Shown: piece after piece, positions 17,601 through 26,154 of the stretch
Numbering within the stretch: the first letter of the stretch is position 1
Layout of the letters: every line of letters begins with the position of its first letter
NCBI GenBank assembly: GCA_041394885.1
Contig: JAWKHI010000001.1
Span: forward strand, 248,001 to 312,000
Length of the DNA: 64,000 nucleotides
Direction of reading: 5' to 3'
From: DSOI01 sp041394885
Lineage (GTDB): Bacteria; Acidobacteriota; Terriglobia; Bryobacterales; Bryobacteraceae
The notes under the pieces: generated by a model
Database searches by the model: none
What the model was told of the DNA's origin: nothing
The model's input: only the letters and a program-made list of their open reading frames with translations
Made by a program: the position numbers and the translations under genes

Positions 17601-18110
17601 TCAGTCGATGACGGCGAGCACCTGGCCGGCGCCAACGGCATCGCCGGGCTGGACCGGAATAGCGGTGACGACTCCGGCGCGTGGCGCGCGCATTTCGTTC
17701 TGCATCTTCATGGCTTCGACGACGACGAGGCCCTGCCCTTGTTGGACATGGTCCCCGACCTGGACGAGGAGGCGGATGACTTTGCCGGGCATGGGCGCTT
17801 TCAGCTCAAAGTGCCCGTGGGCGAGAGCGTCGCCGCCGCCAGGGACATACTCGCGGGGATCGCGAACGGCGACCTCGAAGTGAGCGGAGTGGACTTGGAC
17901 GGCGAGTAGAGACGGGGCGGATCCGGGTGAGACGCGTGCCTCATAGGACCGGCCGTTCCACAGGACCGAATAGACGCCATCGTCGAGGCGAAGCACGGAG
18001 GCCTGGCCTTCGGTGACGGTTCCGGCGGAATGGTGGCGAAAGGCGATGGAATCCGAGTTTGTCCATTCGAGGTCTATGGAGCGTCCGTTGATTTCGAGGA
18101 TTCGTTTCAT
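17601..18110 (-). CDS. biotin carboxyl carrier protein (biotin/lipoyl attachment domain)
   Basis: This 169-residue protein ends in a biotinyl domain with the biotin-accepting K135 in EAMKMQNEM and the hairpin KAPMPGKVIRLLVQVGDHV. The first 90 residues form a beta-rich linker domain, like the region preceding the carrier in acyl-CoA carboxylase alpha chains. Its ATG overlaps the stop of the biotin carboxylase by four bases. Together the two make a split alpha subunit of an acetyl-, propionyl- or methylcrotonyl-CoA carboxylase. The carboxyltransferase subunit is not in the window, so the acyl-CoA substrate is unknown. Confidence 0.88.
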   Translation of the reverse strand: MKRILEINGRSIDLEWTNSDSIAFRHHSAGTVTEGQASVLRLDDGVYSVLWNGRSYEARVSPGSAPSLLAVQVHSAHFEVAVRDPREYVPGGGDALAHGHFELKAPMPGKVIRLLVQVGDHVQQGQGLVVVEAMKMQNEMRAPRAGVVTAIPVQPGDAVGAGQVLAVID

Positions 18111-19672
18111 CGGAGGAGTTGATTGCGGCCCTGGCTGCGCCAGGGGTTCGCGGAGGCCGGGGGGTGGCCCGAATCCGCCGGGTGGGGGGCGGCGGTGGCA
18201 GCGATGGCGGCAACGAGGGCGGCCACGACTTCGTAGTCTGGGGGAACGGGCACTTCCCTGCCCCCGGTGCGGTCGAGGTATTCGCCGATGAAGCCAGTGT
18301 GGAGGTCACCACGACGGAAGGCCTTGTCCGCCAGGACGCCGCGGAAGAAGCCGAGGTTCGCGCGTATGCCTTGAATGCGGTATTCGCCTAGGGCGCGGAG
18401 GAGGCGGTCCACGGCGAGGTTACGGTCCGGCGCCCAGGCAATGAGCTTGGCGAGGAGGGGATCGTAGTCCATGGGGACGTTCCAGCCGGCGTAGATGCCG
18501 GAGTCGACGCGGATGCCGGGACCGGCGGGTTGTTCGAGGCGTCGAATGAGTCCGGGCGATGGAAGAAAATTCTGATCGGGATCTTCGGCGCAGACGCGGC
18601 ACTCGATGGCCCATCCGCGCCAGGCGATGTCGTGTTGGGCGAGAGTGAGGGGTTGTCCGGCGGCGATGCGCAATTGCCAGGCGACGAGGTCGACACCGGT
18701 GACGAGTTCGGTGACGGGGTGCTCGACCTGAAGCCGCGTGTTCATTTCGAGGAAGTAGAAGTTGCCGTGGTTGTCGACCAGGAATTCGACGGTACCGGCG
18801 TTGGAGTAGCCAGCGGCGCGAGCGGCGGCGATCGCGGCCTCTCCCATCGCGGCTCGCATTTCGGCGCCCGCGTCCGGGAGTGAGGCTAGCAGAGGCGATG
18901 GGCTTTCCTCGATCACCTTTTGATGCCGGCGCTGTAGGGAGCACTCGCGCTCACCGAGGTGGATCATATGGCCATGGCGGTCACCGAGGATCTGAATTTC
19001 GATGTGCCGGGGATTGACGATCAGCTTTTCGACGTAGACTGCGCCGCTCGAAAAGGATCGTTCGGCCTCGCTCGAGGCATCTCTGAAAGCAGCGTCAATG
19101 CCAGCGGGAGAATCGACGCGGCGCATTCCCTTGCCTCCGCCGCCAGCGGCGGCCTTGAGCATCACGGGGTAGCCAATCGAGGCGGCGACGCGCGCGGCTT
19201 CCGCGGCCGATTCGAGGGGACCGTCGCTGCCGGGGACCACGGGCGCACCGGCCTGGCGGGCGACGCGGCGGGCTTGCGTCTTCTCGCCCATGGCGCGGAC
19301 GGCAACGGCGGGGGGCCCGATGAAGACGAGGCCGGCGGCGTCGCAGGCGTCAACAAAATCGGCGTTTTCGCTGAGAAACCCGTAGCCGGGGTGAATGGCC
19401 TCGGCACCCGAACGGCGGGCGGCGTCGAGGACGGCGGCGACGTTGAGATAGCTTTGCGAGGAGGGCGCGGGACCGATGTGGACGGCCTCATCGGCCAGGC
19501 GGACATGGAGCGAGGCACGGTCTACGTCGGAAAACACGGCGACACTGGGAATGGCGAGGTCCCGGAGGGCGCGGATGATCCTGACGGCGATCTCGCCGCG
19601 ATTGGCGACGAGCACCTTCCGAAACAGCGGGCGGGGCGTGGACTCCATGGATGAGGTATTGCTGGACGCCAA
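18107..19672 (-). CDS. biotin carboxylase subunit of acyl-CoA carboxylase
   Basis: The 521-residue ATP-grasp enzyme carboxylates biotin using ATP and bicarbonate. It shows the N-terminal RKVLVANRGEIAVRIIRAL, the glycine-rich ATP loop KAAAGGGGKGMR, the catalytic block FLEMNTRLQVEHPVTE and the C-terminal biotin-carboxylase domain up to about residue 475. A proline- and alanine-rich tail follows. The first 17 residues before the conserved start look like an extension, and the true start may be the Met at residue 9. It is the first gene of a minus-strand set with the carrier protein and the dnaC-like gene, and is divergent from fur. Confidence 0.9.
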   Translation of the reverse strand: MASSNTSSMESTPRPLFRKVLVANRGEIAVRIIRALRDLAIPSVAVFSDVDRASLHVRLADEAVHIGPAPSSQSYLNVAAVLDAARRSGAEAIHPGYGFLSENADFVDACDAAGLVFIGPPAVAVRAMGEKTQARRVARQAGAPVVPGSDGPLESAAEAARVAASIGYPVMLKAAAGGGGKGMRRVDSPAGIDAAFRDASSEAERSFSSGAVYVEKLIVNPRHIEIQILGDRHGHMIHLGERECSLQRRHQKVIEESPSPLLASLPDAGAEMRAAMGEAAIAAARAAGYSNAGTVEFLVDNHGNFYFLEMNTRLQVEHPVTELVTGVDLVAWQLRIAAGQPLTLAQHDIAWRGWAIECRVCAEDPDQNFLPSPGLIRRLEQPAGPGIRVDSGIYAGWNVPMDYDPLLAKLIAWAPDRNLAVDRLLRALGEYRIQGIRANLGFFRGVLADKAFRRGDLHTGFIGEYLDRTGGREVPVPPDYEVVAALVAAIAATAAPHPADSGHPPASANPWRSQGRNQLLR

Positions 19673-19770
19673 GTAGCCGATTGTAGCGCCAGTGGCGGGC
19701 AGGTGCGTGGCGAATGGGGCGATGAAGCCGACTTTACCGACGGAGGGTATCGTGAGAAACTGGGGGAACC

Positions 19771-20280
19771 GTGAGCACAGAGAGCATCAAAGGTTCCTTG
19801 AAAGATCGCGGCATCCGGCTGACACGGCAGCGCGCGATTCTGTTGGCGCTCATCGACAAATCGGGCGAGCATTTGGATGCCGAGACGTTGTATCAACTGG
19901 CGCGCAAGGAAGATCCGAAGCTGAATCGCGTTACAGTGTATCGCACGTTGAAGCTACTGAAACAGGGCGGGCTGGTGGACGAGCTGGACCTGATGCACTA
20001 CGGCGGAGACCAGCATTACTACGAGACGCGCATGAAGCAGGAACACGCGCACGTGATCTGTTTGCGGTGCGGAAAAGTGGAGGAGTATTTCGGCGAGCCG
20101 TTGCAGCGGTTACGGCGCTTGATCGAGGAAACCTTCAGCTTCGATATCCGGATTGCGCGGACAGAAATCGGCGGGTATTGCGCACACTGCCAGGCGTTGC
20201 GGTCCAGGGAAATGGCGGAGGCGGGCGAGTTGTCGGGGGAGGCACGGGCGGAACCGAAGAAGACGGCGCGGAGGCACTAG
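19771..20280 (+). CDS. Fur family metal-dependent transcriptional regulator
   Basis: A GTG start at 19771 is preceded by GGGGGAA. The 169-residue protein has the winged-helix DNA-binding half (RLTRQRAILLALI; NRVTVYRTLKLLKQGGLV) and a C-terminal dimerisation half. The HAHVICLRCGKVEEY stretch and a second CxxC (GYCAHCQ) supply the structural zinc site. The family represses genes when bound to Fe2+, Zn2+, Mn2+ or during peroxide sensing, and the exact metal cannot be read from sequence alone. The last 25 residues form a charged Ala/Glu/Lys tail. The FHA-phosphatase gene starts four bases after its stop. Confidence 0.88.
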   Translation: MSTESIKGSLKDRGIRLTRQRAILLALIDKSGEHLDAETLYQLARKEDPKLNRVTVYRTLKLLKQGGLVDELDLMHYGGDQHYYETRMKQEHAHVICLRCGKVEEYFGEPLQRLRRLIEETFSFDIRIARTEIGGYCAHCQALRSREMAEAGELSGEARAEPKKTARRH

Positions 20281-20283
20281 GCA

Positions 20284-22068
20284 ATGCCCGGCGAGGCGGA
20301 AGCGGCGCAGGCGCCGGCGGTTGGACGCCACGCGGCGTTCACGGTGATCAATCCATCGGGACAGAAATCGACGGTAGCGATCGACCGGAGTCCGTTCGTG
20401 TTCGGCCGGCAGGCGGACAACGATCTGGCGCTACGGGACAATCGTGTGTCGCGCGTGCATGCGCGGATCGTTCGTGAAGAAGGCGGATATTTCCTCGAGG
20501 ATCTGAACAGCCGGCATGGGACGTTTTTGAATGGCGAGCGCTTGGAATTGCGGACGCGGCTGAAGCACAGCGACGCGGTAACGTTCGGGTTCGCGGATGG
20601 GTATCAGCTGGTGTTTCAGCAGGTTGAGCCGGACATGGTCCGTCTGGCGGGGCAAATCGGAGCAGGGGGGCCGGCTGGGGAGTTATCGAAGCTGCGCGCA
20701 TTGGTGGAGGTGGCGCGGGCGCTACGGAGTTCGTTGTCGACGCAGGAGGTGCTGGAATCGGTGGTGGACGCGGCGTTATCGGTGACACGTTCGGACCGGG
20801 GATTCCTTTTTCTGAAGCCTTCGTCTGCCGTGCCGGCGAGCGGGTATTCGCCGGCACAACGGAGTTGGGGCGGCGAAGTGTCTCCTGCCGCTGGGACGCA
20901 CGGTGCCTTGGGGGACAGCAAGGACGGGATGTCGCGCGAGTTGGAATTGGCGGTGGCGCGAGACCGGCAGGGAGCGCGGCTGACGGAAGCGGATCTCCGT
21001 GTGCCGCGGCGGGTGATCCAGCGCGCGCTCGATTCGCGGCGGGATCTACTGTCAATGAATTTCGATCCGCTGGTTGCGGGCGGAGAGGAAGCGGACCACT
21101 CGATCGCGTCGCTCGATTTGCGTAGTGTGATCTGTCTACCGCTTGTGCGGATCCGGACACAAACAGCGCAGGATACGATCGTATCCGACCCCCGGGACAC
21201 GTTCGGACTGATCTACCTGGACTCGAAAATCGAGCTTGCGGACTTGTCGGCGGGCAACCGGGAGGTGCTGCAAACGCTGGCGCTCGAGGCGTCGACGATT
21301 CTCGAGAATGCGCGGCTGCTCGAGGGGGAGCGGGCCAAGCAACGCATGGAGGACGAGCTGTCGATCGCGCGTCAAATCCAGCAAACGCTGCTTCCGGAGA
21401 ACCTGCCGTCGACGGGCTGGTTCCGGGCGGCGGCGGCCAGCATCCCATCGCAACAGGTGGGCGGAGACATCTACGATATCGCGCGGATCGACGATGACCA
21501 TTGGCATTTTCTATTGGCCGATGTAAGCGGCAAGGGCGTGAGTTCGGCATTGTTGGCGGCGCTGCTGCAGGGAGCTTTCGTGCTGGTGCCATCGGAAACC
21601 GACGGAATCGCGCAGATGCTGGCGCAGTTGAACCGGTATGTGTACGAGCGGGCCGAAGGGGAGAAGTACGCGACGCTATTTTATGGCGCACTGACCCGGG
21701 ACGGTAGTTTGCGGTGGTGCAACGCGGGCCATTGCGAGCCGCTGGTGGTGCATCGGGAAGGGGGAATGGAGGCGCTGGAGGGAACGTCGCTGCCGGTGGG
21801 GATGCTGGACTATGCGGAGTTCGAGGTGCGGGTGGCGCTGCTGCGTCCGGGCGATAAGGTTGTGGTGTACAGCGACGGTGTTACGGATGCGAGCGACCCA
21901 GCAGGAGAGAGATTCGGCGTCGAGCGGATTCGGCAGGTGGCCAGGATGCACGCCGCGTCGGCGGCGGCGGAACTGCATGGGGCATTGATCCAAGCGGTGC
22001 GAGAGTTTGCCGGAGGTGCGGCGCAGGATGACGATGTGACGCTGATGGTGGTGGAGTTCCGTCCGTAG
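20284..22068 (+). CDS. FHA-GAF-PP2C (SpoIIE/RsbU-type) serine phosphatase
   Basis: The 594-residue protein has three modules. The first is an N-terminal FHA domain (about 15-105; FVFGRQADNDLAL, RVSRVHARI, HGTFLNGE), which binds phosphothreonine. The second is a GAF sensor domain (about 140-350). The third is a PPM/SpoIIE phosphatase domain (about 365-594) with the metal-binding strings GGDIYDI, DVSGKGVSSAL, YSDGVTDA and DDDVTLMVVEF. Such RsbU-like proteins dephosphorylate anti-anti-sigma factors or reverse Ser/Thr kinase signalling. It is co-transcribed with the Fur-type regulator. No cognate kinase or anti-anti-sigma factor gene is adjacent. Confidence 0.88.
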   Translation: MPGEAEAAQAPAVGRHAAFTVINPSGQKSTVAIDRSPFVFGRQADNDLALRDNRVSRVHARIVREEGGYFLEDLNSRHGTFLNGERLELRTRLKHSDAVTFGFADGYQLVFQQVEPDMVRLAGQIGAGGPAGELSKLRALVEVARALRSSLSTQEVLESVVDAALSVTRSDRGFLFLKPSSAVPASGYSPAQRSWGGEVSPAAGTHGALGDSKDGMSRELELAVARDRQGARLTEADLRVPRRVIQRALDSRRDLLSMNFDPLVAGGEEADHSIASLDLRSVICLPLVRIRTQTAQDTIVSDPRDTFGLIYLDSKIELADLSAGNREVLQTLALEASTILENARLLEGERAKQRMEDELSIARQIQQTLLPENLPSTGWFRAAAASIPSQQVGGDIYDIARIDDDHWHFLLADVSGKGVSSALLAALLQGAFVLVPSETDGIAQMLAQLNRYVYERAEGEKYATLFYGALTRDGSLRWCNAGHCEPLVVHREGGMEALEGTSLPVGMLDYAEFEVRVALLRPGDKVVVYSDGVTDASDPAGERFGVERIRQVARMHAASAAAELHGALIQAVREFAGGAAQDDDVTLMVVEFRP

Positions 22069-22123
22069 TCCGGGCCAAGGGTGGCCAAGGGTAGAGCAGG
22101 GTGCGGGGGACAGGTGGGCGTGG

Positions 22124-22129
22124 GATAAT
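22124..22129 (+). promoter_or_regulatory. candidate -10 box of nuoB (GATAAT)
   Basis: GATAAT, preceded by a TG extended -10 (TGGGATAAT), ends eight bases before the nuoB ATG. That would place the transcript start within one or two bases of the start codon. No Shine-Dalgarno sequence is visible. Confidence 0.4.
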
Positions 22130-22137
22130 GATGAGTT

Positions 22138-22692
22138 ATGGAATTGAAGGAATATCGACCGGCTCTTGATCCCGCCGAGGGTTTGTTCCGCAGCATCGAT
22201 GGCGATGTGCCGGTGAACCTGGAGGAGTCCGTGCTGTTGACAACGGCGGACAAGGCGATCAACTGGGCGCGGAAGAACTCGATCTGGCCGATGACGTTCG
22301 GGCTGGCGTGTTGCGCGATCGAGATGATGGCGATGAGCGCGTCGCGGTTCGATATTTCACGATTCGGGGCGGAGGTGTTCCGGGGATCGCCGCGGCAATC
22401 GGATCTGATGATCATCGCGGGCCGCGTGTCCAACAAGATGGCGCCGGTGGTGCGGAAGCTCTACCGGCAGATGCCGGAGCCGAAGTGGGTTATCTCGATG
22501 GGGGCGTGCGCGACCTCGACGGGTGTGTTCAGCAACTATGCGCTGATCCCGGTGAACCAGATCATCCCGGTGGACGTGTACGTGCCGGGGTGTCCGCCAC
22601 GTCCAGAGCAGCTGATTTACGCGATCATGATGCTGCAGAACAAGATCCAGGAAGAGACGGGAACGGTGCGGAAGGTTCTGAACCTGGGTTAA
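22138..22692 (+). CDS. nuoB: NADH-quinone oxidoreductase subunit B
   Basis: This 184-residue protein carries the ligands of the terminal N2 4Fe-4S cluster of complex I: the tandem cysteines in GLACCAIEMMA, the GACATSTGVFSNY cysteine and the VPGCPPRPEQ cysteine. It passes electrons to quinone at the junction of the peripheral and membrane arms. Length and motifs are those of an intact subunit. No other nuo gene is nearby: the neighbours are a phosphatase gene and flagellar flaG. It is therefore a solitary copy, either a duplicated nuoB or a subunit encoded apart from its operon. Confidence 0.93.
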   Translation: MELKEYRPALDPAEGLFRSIDGDVPVNLEESVLLTTADKAINWARKNSIWPMTFGLACCAIEMMAMSASRFDISRFGAEVFRGSPRQSDLMIIAGRVSNKMAPVVRKLYRQMPEPKWVISMGACATSTGVFSNYALIPVNQIIPVDVYVPGCPPRPEQLIYAIMMLQNKIQEETGTVRKVLNLG

Positions 22693-22761
22693 GTGGCAGC
22701 GGGTGAATTGGGGCCGGTTGACGGGTAGCGGGGCCAGTCGCATTGCCCGGTGCGGATCGGG

Positions 22762-22788
22762 TAAAGGAGTTGGGATCGGGGACGATAA
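22762..22788 (+). promoter_or_regulatory. sigma-28 (FliA) promoter of flaG
   Basis: TAAA (22762-22765) and GACGATAA (22781-22788) are separated by exactly 15 bp. The flagellar sigma-28 consensus is TAAA-N15-GCCGATAA, so 11 of 12 positions match. It lies about 40 bp upstream of the flaG start. A sigma-28 gene is encoded at 41880. Confidence 0.75.
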
Positions 22789-22829
22789 GGGTGGTGAGAG
22801 GAATGGAGTTCCTCTCAAGGAGGTCCATG

Positions 22830-23117
22830 ATGGAGATCTCGGCGGTAGGCTTGCATACCGGACTGGCCGGGTATAAAGGCTTGGAGCAACAGCGGTCCAC
22901 CGTGGAACGCAGCGAAACGCGCACTTTGATCCAGGCGACACAGAAGTTGAATCAGACGCAGATGTTCGGATACCACAGCGAACTGGTGTTCGCGATGGAC
23001 CGGCAGACGGGGCGCCCGTTGGTGCGGCTGATCGACAAAGAGACACGGGAGGTATTGCGACAGTTTCCTCCCGAGCATGTGTTGCGTATGGCGGAGGACC
23101 TGAAGCTGCGGGCATGA
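22830..23117 (+). CDS. flaG: FlaG family flagellar protein
   Basis: The product is a 95-residue cytosolic protein. The C-terminal half has the FlaG pattern (HSELVFAMDRQTGRPLVRLIDKETREVLRQFPPEHVLRMAEDL), with a variable Gln/Ser-rich N-terminus. FlaG proteins influence filament length and usually sit beside fliD and fliS; fliS follows here but fliD is absent. The second of two tandem ATGs (22827 and 22830) was chosen because a full AAGGAGG (22817-22823) lies six bases before it. In-frame upstream codons, including a TTG at 22743, lie within or before the sigma-28 promoter and would not be transcribed from it. Confidence 0.75.
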   Translation: MEISAVGLHTGLAGYKGLEQQRSTVERSETRTLIQATQKLNQTQMFGYHSELVFAMDRQTGRPLVRLIDKETREVLRQFPPEHVLRMAEDLKLRA

Positions 23118-23529
23118 GTAGGGAAGTTGGGCGTGCTTCGCGGGGCCGCGCGAAGGAGCGGAGAAGACCTGGGGCCGGGACTGCGACGGGCGGTTTTCTT
23201 CGTGGCGGCGACGCGCAACGGGAAGCGGCGAGGGAGGCGGGCGGGGATTTGCCCTGGCCGCCGGATTCGCGGAACGCGATGCCTGTCACGAGCGTTTCCC
23301 GGGAGCTCAGGCAGGCGCGCGATTCAGTTGTTGGACGAAAGCACGGTAGGTGGAAAGGGTTGTAGGGCATTCGGCATCGCCAGGATTTGTACCGGTGAAG
23401 GAAGTGCGGTTGCCCGGCGACTTGTTGGCCAGATGGCGAACCGAACGGGCTCCCGCAGGCAACTCGCTTTCGACAAGCCGCTCCAGGCCGTGTCGCGAGC
23501 GGTAGGGCGCAAATGACAACGGAGGACGG
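23118..23529 (+). other. 412-bp gap between flaG and fliS with no supported gene
   Basis: This is the place where fliD normally lies, but no FliD-like sequence is present in any frame. Short open frames exist but have arginine-rich, low-complexity translations typical of non-coding GC-rich DNA. A weak GG-N10-GC sigma-54-like pair occurs at 23400-23413. Nothing else is visible. Confidence 0.5.
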
Positions 23530-23964
23530 ATGTCTTATAAGGCGAGACACGCGTACAGGGAAAATGAGGTGATGGCGGACCCAATCGAACTGGTCCGCAT
23601 GCTGCACCGTGGTGGTGTCGACGCGTTGGGCAAGGCGAGGCAGGGTCTGCGCGACGGGGATATTGCAGGACGGTCGCGCCAGATCACGCGGGCGAGCGAG
23701 ATTTTGAACGAGTTGACGGCGTCGCTCGACATGGAGGCCGGCGGAGAGCTTTCGCAGCGGCTACTGGATCTGTACGACTACATGCAGCGGCAGTTGCACG
23801 AGGCGAATTTTCATCAGGTGGAAGAACCGCTGGTGGAGGTAGAGGGCCTGCTGATGACCCTGCTGCAGGGGTGGGAGGGCGTGGGCGCGGGGAGTCTCTC
23901 GATGGACATTTCGCTGGCGGGCGAAGGGGTTGGAGTGGGTTTGCGAAGCGGGATCAGCGCCTGA
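23530..23964 (+). CDS. fliS: flagellin export chaperone FliS
   Basis: The 144-residue helical protein matches FliS. It has an N-terminal YKARHAYRENEVMADPIELVRMLHRGGVDAL, a central basic helix (ARQGLRDGDIAGRSRQITRASEILNELTASLD) and an LSQRLLDLYDYMQRQLHEAN segment. FliS binds the C-terminus of flagellin in the cytosol, prevents its early polymerisation and delivers it to the export gate. The start follows ACGGAGGACGG. The last 20 residues are a glycine-rich tail not usual in the family. The flagellin gene is not in the window. Confidence 0.88.
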   Translation: MSYKARHAYRENEVMADPIELVRMLHRGGVDALGKARQGLRDGDIAGRSRQITRASEILNELTASLDMEAGGELSQRLLDLYDYMQRQLHEANFHQVEEPLVEVEGLLMTLLQGWEGVGAGSLSMDISLAGEGVGVGLRSGISA

Positions 23965-23981
23965 GGGGCGAGGCGGCGATT

Positions 23982-24347
23982 TCAGAACTGAGGGGCGGGC
24001 GACGGGGGTTTCGGACCCGGATCTGCCCCATCCGGTGGCTGGGTTGCGTTCGCCGTGTCAGCCGCGGTGACCAAACCCGCCTCAATCATACGTGATAACC
24101 CAAGCCCGCCGGCGCTGGTGAGGGCGCGGGCGATTTGCTCCTCGGCGAACTCGATCATCGTGTCGGCAGCCTGATCGTCGCCCGAGGACAGCCACCCTCC
24201 CCCGCCGCCTTTCCGGGCCTCCCGCAACAACTGGCCGACCAGCAGGGCTTCAAACTGTTGCGCAGCGTCGACCGGAGACTCGGGCTTGGGGCCGGGAGCG
24301 AGCTTGCCGGCGTGCAGGGCAAGGGGTGCGTCCAGGGGAGAGAGCAT
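23982..24347 (-). CDS. flgJ: rod-binding protein (FlgJ N-terminal-type)
   Basis: The 121-residue protein has the rod-binding motif AAQQFEALLVGQLLREAR (about residues 28-45) and the helix TMIEFAEEQIARALTSAGGLGLSRMI. It matches only the N-terminal half of enterobacterial FlgJ; the muramidase half is absent, as in many non-enterobacterial flagellates. It should scaffold rod assembly through the peptidoglycan. Its ATG overlaps the stop of flgI (TGATG), so it is the last gene of the flgF-G-A-H-I-J minus-strand operon. The C-terminus is a proline-rich tail. Confidence 0.82.
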   Translation of the reverse strand: MLSPLDAPLALHAGKLAPGPKPESPVDAAQQFEALLVGQLLREARKGGGGGWLSSGDDQAADTMIEFAEEQIARALTSAGGLGLSRMIEAGLVTAADTANATQPPDGADPGPKPPSPAPQF

Positions 24348-25504
24348 CAGATCACCTCGATTTCCGCGTCGAGCGCTCCGGCGCTCTTCAGGTTTTGCAG
24401 GATGGCAATCACGTCTCTGGGGGTGGAGCCGATGGCGAGCATCGCCTGCACAAGATCTTCAATGGTTGCCCCTTCCTTGAGGCTGACGTTACGCGCCTTT
24501 TCCGCATTGACGCCGACGCCGACCTTGGGCACGACGACGGTGTCGCCCTGCGCGAGCGGATTGGGCTGGGAGACGTCGAAGGCCGTCTCGATCTCGACGG
24601 TGAGATTACCGTGGAGGATCGAAACAGGCGCAATCCGGAGATCCTTCCCCATGGTGATGGTGCCGGTCTTCTCATTGATGACGATTCTGGACTGGCGGTC
24701 CGGTTCGACACGCAGGGACTCAATGGCGGCCACGAACTCGACGGTGCGCGCGCGCCACGAAGGAGGAACGTCGACGACGACCAAGCTTGGGTTCTCGGCG
24801 CGAGCGAACAGGGCCGGTCCGGCCGCGGCCAGCTTGCCCTGGGACGCCGGCCCGAACTGAAGATTAATGGCAGCAGCCACGCGGGAGGCGGTGGTGAAAT
24901 CGGGGCGGCGCAACTGCAGGCGAAGGTGATCGGTGGCGAAGGTGGACGGGGGAGCATATTCGACAATGGCGCCTTGCGGGATCCGTCCGGCGGTGGGATG
25001 GTTGACGGTCTGACTGTTGCCGCCGCGTCCGGCGACGAAGCCTCCAGTGACGACCGGCCCCTGGGCAACGGCGAACACCTGACCGGTGGCGGCTTTGAGG
25101 GGCGTCATCAAGAGAAGCCCTCCCTGGAGATTGGTGGCGTCGCCCATGGCGGCGGCCTGCACGTCGATCCTGGTGCCGGGTTGGGCGAAAGCCGGAAGTG
25201 TGGCGGTGATCATGACCGCCGCGGTGTTTTTTGCCTGTAGAGCGGCGGGCGCGACCGAGACGCCCATGCGCTCGAGAAGGTTGCTGAGGGTTTGGGCGGG
25301 GAATACGGTCTGCCGCTTGTCGCCGGTTCCGTTGAGCCCGACCACGAGCCCGTAGCCGAGCAGTTGGTTGTCGCGCACGCCTTCGAGGTTGACGAGTTCC
25401 TTGAGACGAGAACCGGGCTTCGTGGAATCGGGCGGGGGTCCGGCTTCGGCGGCCGCGGCGCTGGCGACAAGAAGAGAAGCTGCGAAGAAGGAAAGAAGTG
25501 GCAT
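24347..25504 (-). CDS. flgI: flagellar P-ring protein FlgI
   Basis: This 385-residue exported protein has a signal peptide (MPLLSFFAASLLVASAAAA) and the strongly conserved FlgI block RLKELVNLEGVRDNQLLGYGLVVGLNGTGD, then QTLSNLLERMGV. It ends in the typical ATIEDLVQAMLAIGSTPRDVIAILQNLKSAGALDAEIEVI. It forms the periplasmic P ring around the rod. The order flgA-flgH-flgI-flgJ is the usual ring-assembly set. It starts six bases after flgH ends, and no frame damage is visible. Confidence 0.95.
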   Translation of the reverse strand: MPLLSFFAASLLVASAAAAEAGPPPDSTKPGSRLKELVNLEGVRDNQLLGYGLVVGLNGTGDKRQTVFPAQTLSNLLERMGVSVAPAALQAKNTAAVMITATLPAFAQPGTRIDVQAAAMGDATNLQGGLLLMTPLKAATGQVFAVAQGPVVTGGFVAGRGGNSQTVNHPTAGRIPQGAIVEYAPPSTFATDHLRLQLRRPDFTTASRVAAAINLQFGPASQGKLAAAGPALFARAENPSLVVVDVPPSWRARTVEFVAAIESLRVEPDRQSRIVINEKTGTITMGKDLRIAPVSILHGNLTVEIETAFDVSQPNPLAQGDTVVVPKVGVGVNAEKARNVSLKEGATIEDLVQAMLAIGSTPRDVIAILQNLKSAGALDAEIEVI

Positions 25505-25510
25505 CGATGA

Positions 25511-26125
25511 TTAGAACGGCAATAGCCCGAGCAGAATTCGATAAAGGAAATTGGGACGCCGGAGGGCGTCGCCGACTACGCCCTTGCCCTGCACTTCCAC
25601 GGTGAGGTCCGCGAGGCGGTCGGAACCGATCCGGTTGGCGGGCCCGATATCATTCCAACGGGCGATGCCCCGGACGAGGATCGTCTGCATTTCCGAATTG
25701 ACACGGATCTGTTTGACGCCCTCGACGAGGAGGTTGCCGTTGGCGTAGACATGAATGACGCGGGCCGAGAGCGTGGTGGTAAGCACCGTTTCGCGGCTGG
25801 TCTGACCTTGCCCGTCCAGCGAAACGGCCGAATCGGCGCCGGCGAGATTGGCGAGCGGACCGGCAGCGCGGACGGGCCCGAGCAGGGTGCCGATACTGGC
25901 CGAGGCGGCGCTTTTGCGGGCCGAGTTGGTGGTGCCCCGGGCGAGCGCGGAGGCGCGGTCGGAAACCACCACGGTGACGACATCGTCTAGTTGACTAGCG
26001 CGGAAGTCGCGGCCGAGGTCACCGAGCCGGCCGGTGGGGGTGTAGAGGGATCCGGGCGTGAATGGCGCCTGCGCCTGAGCCAGAGTTGGGAAAGCCGCGA
26101 GGGCGGCGAGAATGGCAATTCGCAT
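25511..26125 (-). CDS. flgH: flagellar L-ring protein FlgH, lacking the lipobox cysteine
   Basis: The 204-residue protein has the FlgH core (SLYTPTGRLGDLGRDFRASQLDDVVTVVVSDRASA; HVYANGNLLVEGVKQIRVNSE; QTILVRGIARWNDIGPANRIGSDRLADLTVEVQGKG). It builds the outer-membrane L ring. Classical FlgH is a lipoprotein with a Cys at the end of the signal peptide. Here the signal (MRIAILAALAAFPTLAQAQA) has a signal-peptidase-I type end and there is no cysteine. An AAGGAGAA lies upstream of the ATG. Confidence 0.92.
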   Translation of the reverse strand: MRIAILAALAAFPTLAQAQAPFTPGSLYTPTGRLGDLGRDFRASQLDDVVTVVVSDRASALARGTTNSARKSAASASIGTLLGPVRAAGPLANLAGADSAVSLDGQGQTSRETVLTTTLSARVIHVYANGNLLVEGVKQIRVNSEMQTILVRGIARWNDIGPANRIGSDRLADLTVEVQGKGVVGDALRRPNFLYRILLGLLPF

Positions 26126-26154
26126 GATCTGGTTCTCCTTGCTGGTGACGGCGG

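Noticed and set aside
23400..23413. Sigma-54-like GG-N10-GC pair before fliS
   Set aside because: Only the GG and TTGC positions match; the rest of the -24 element fails and fliS is over 100 bp away.
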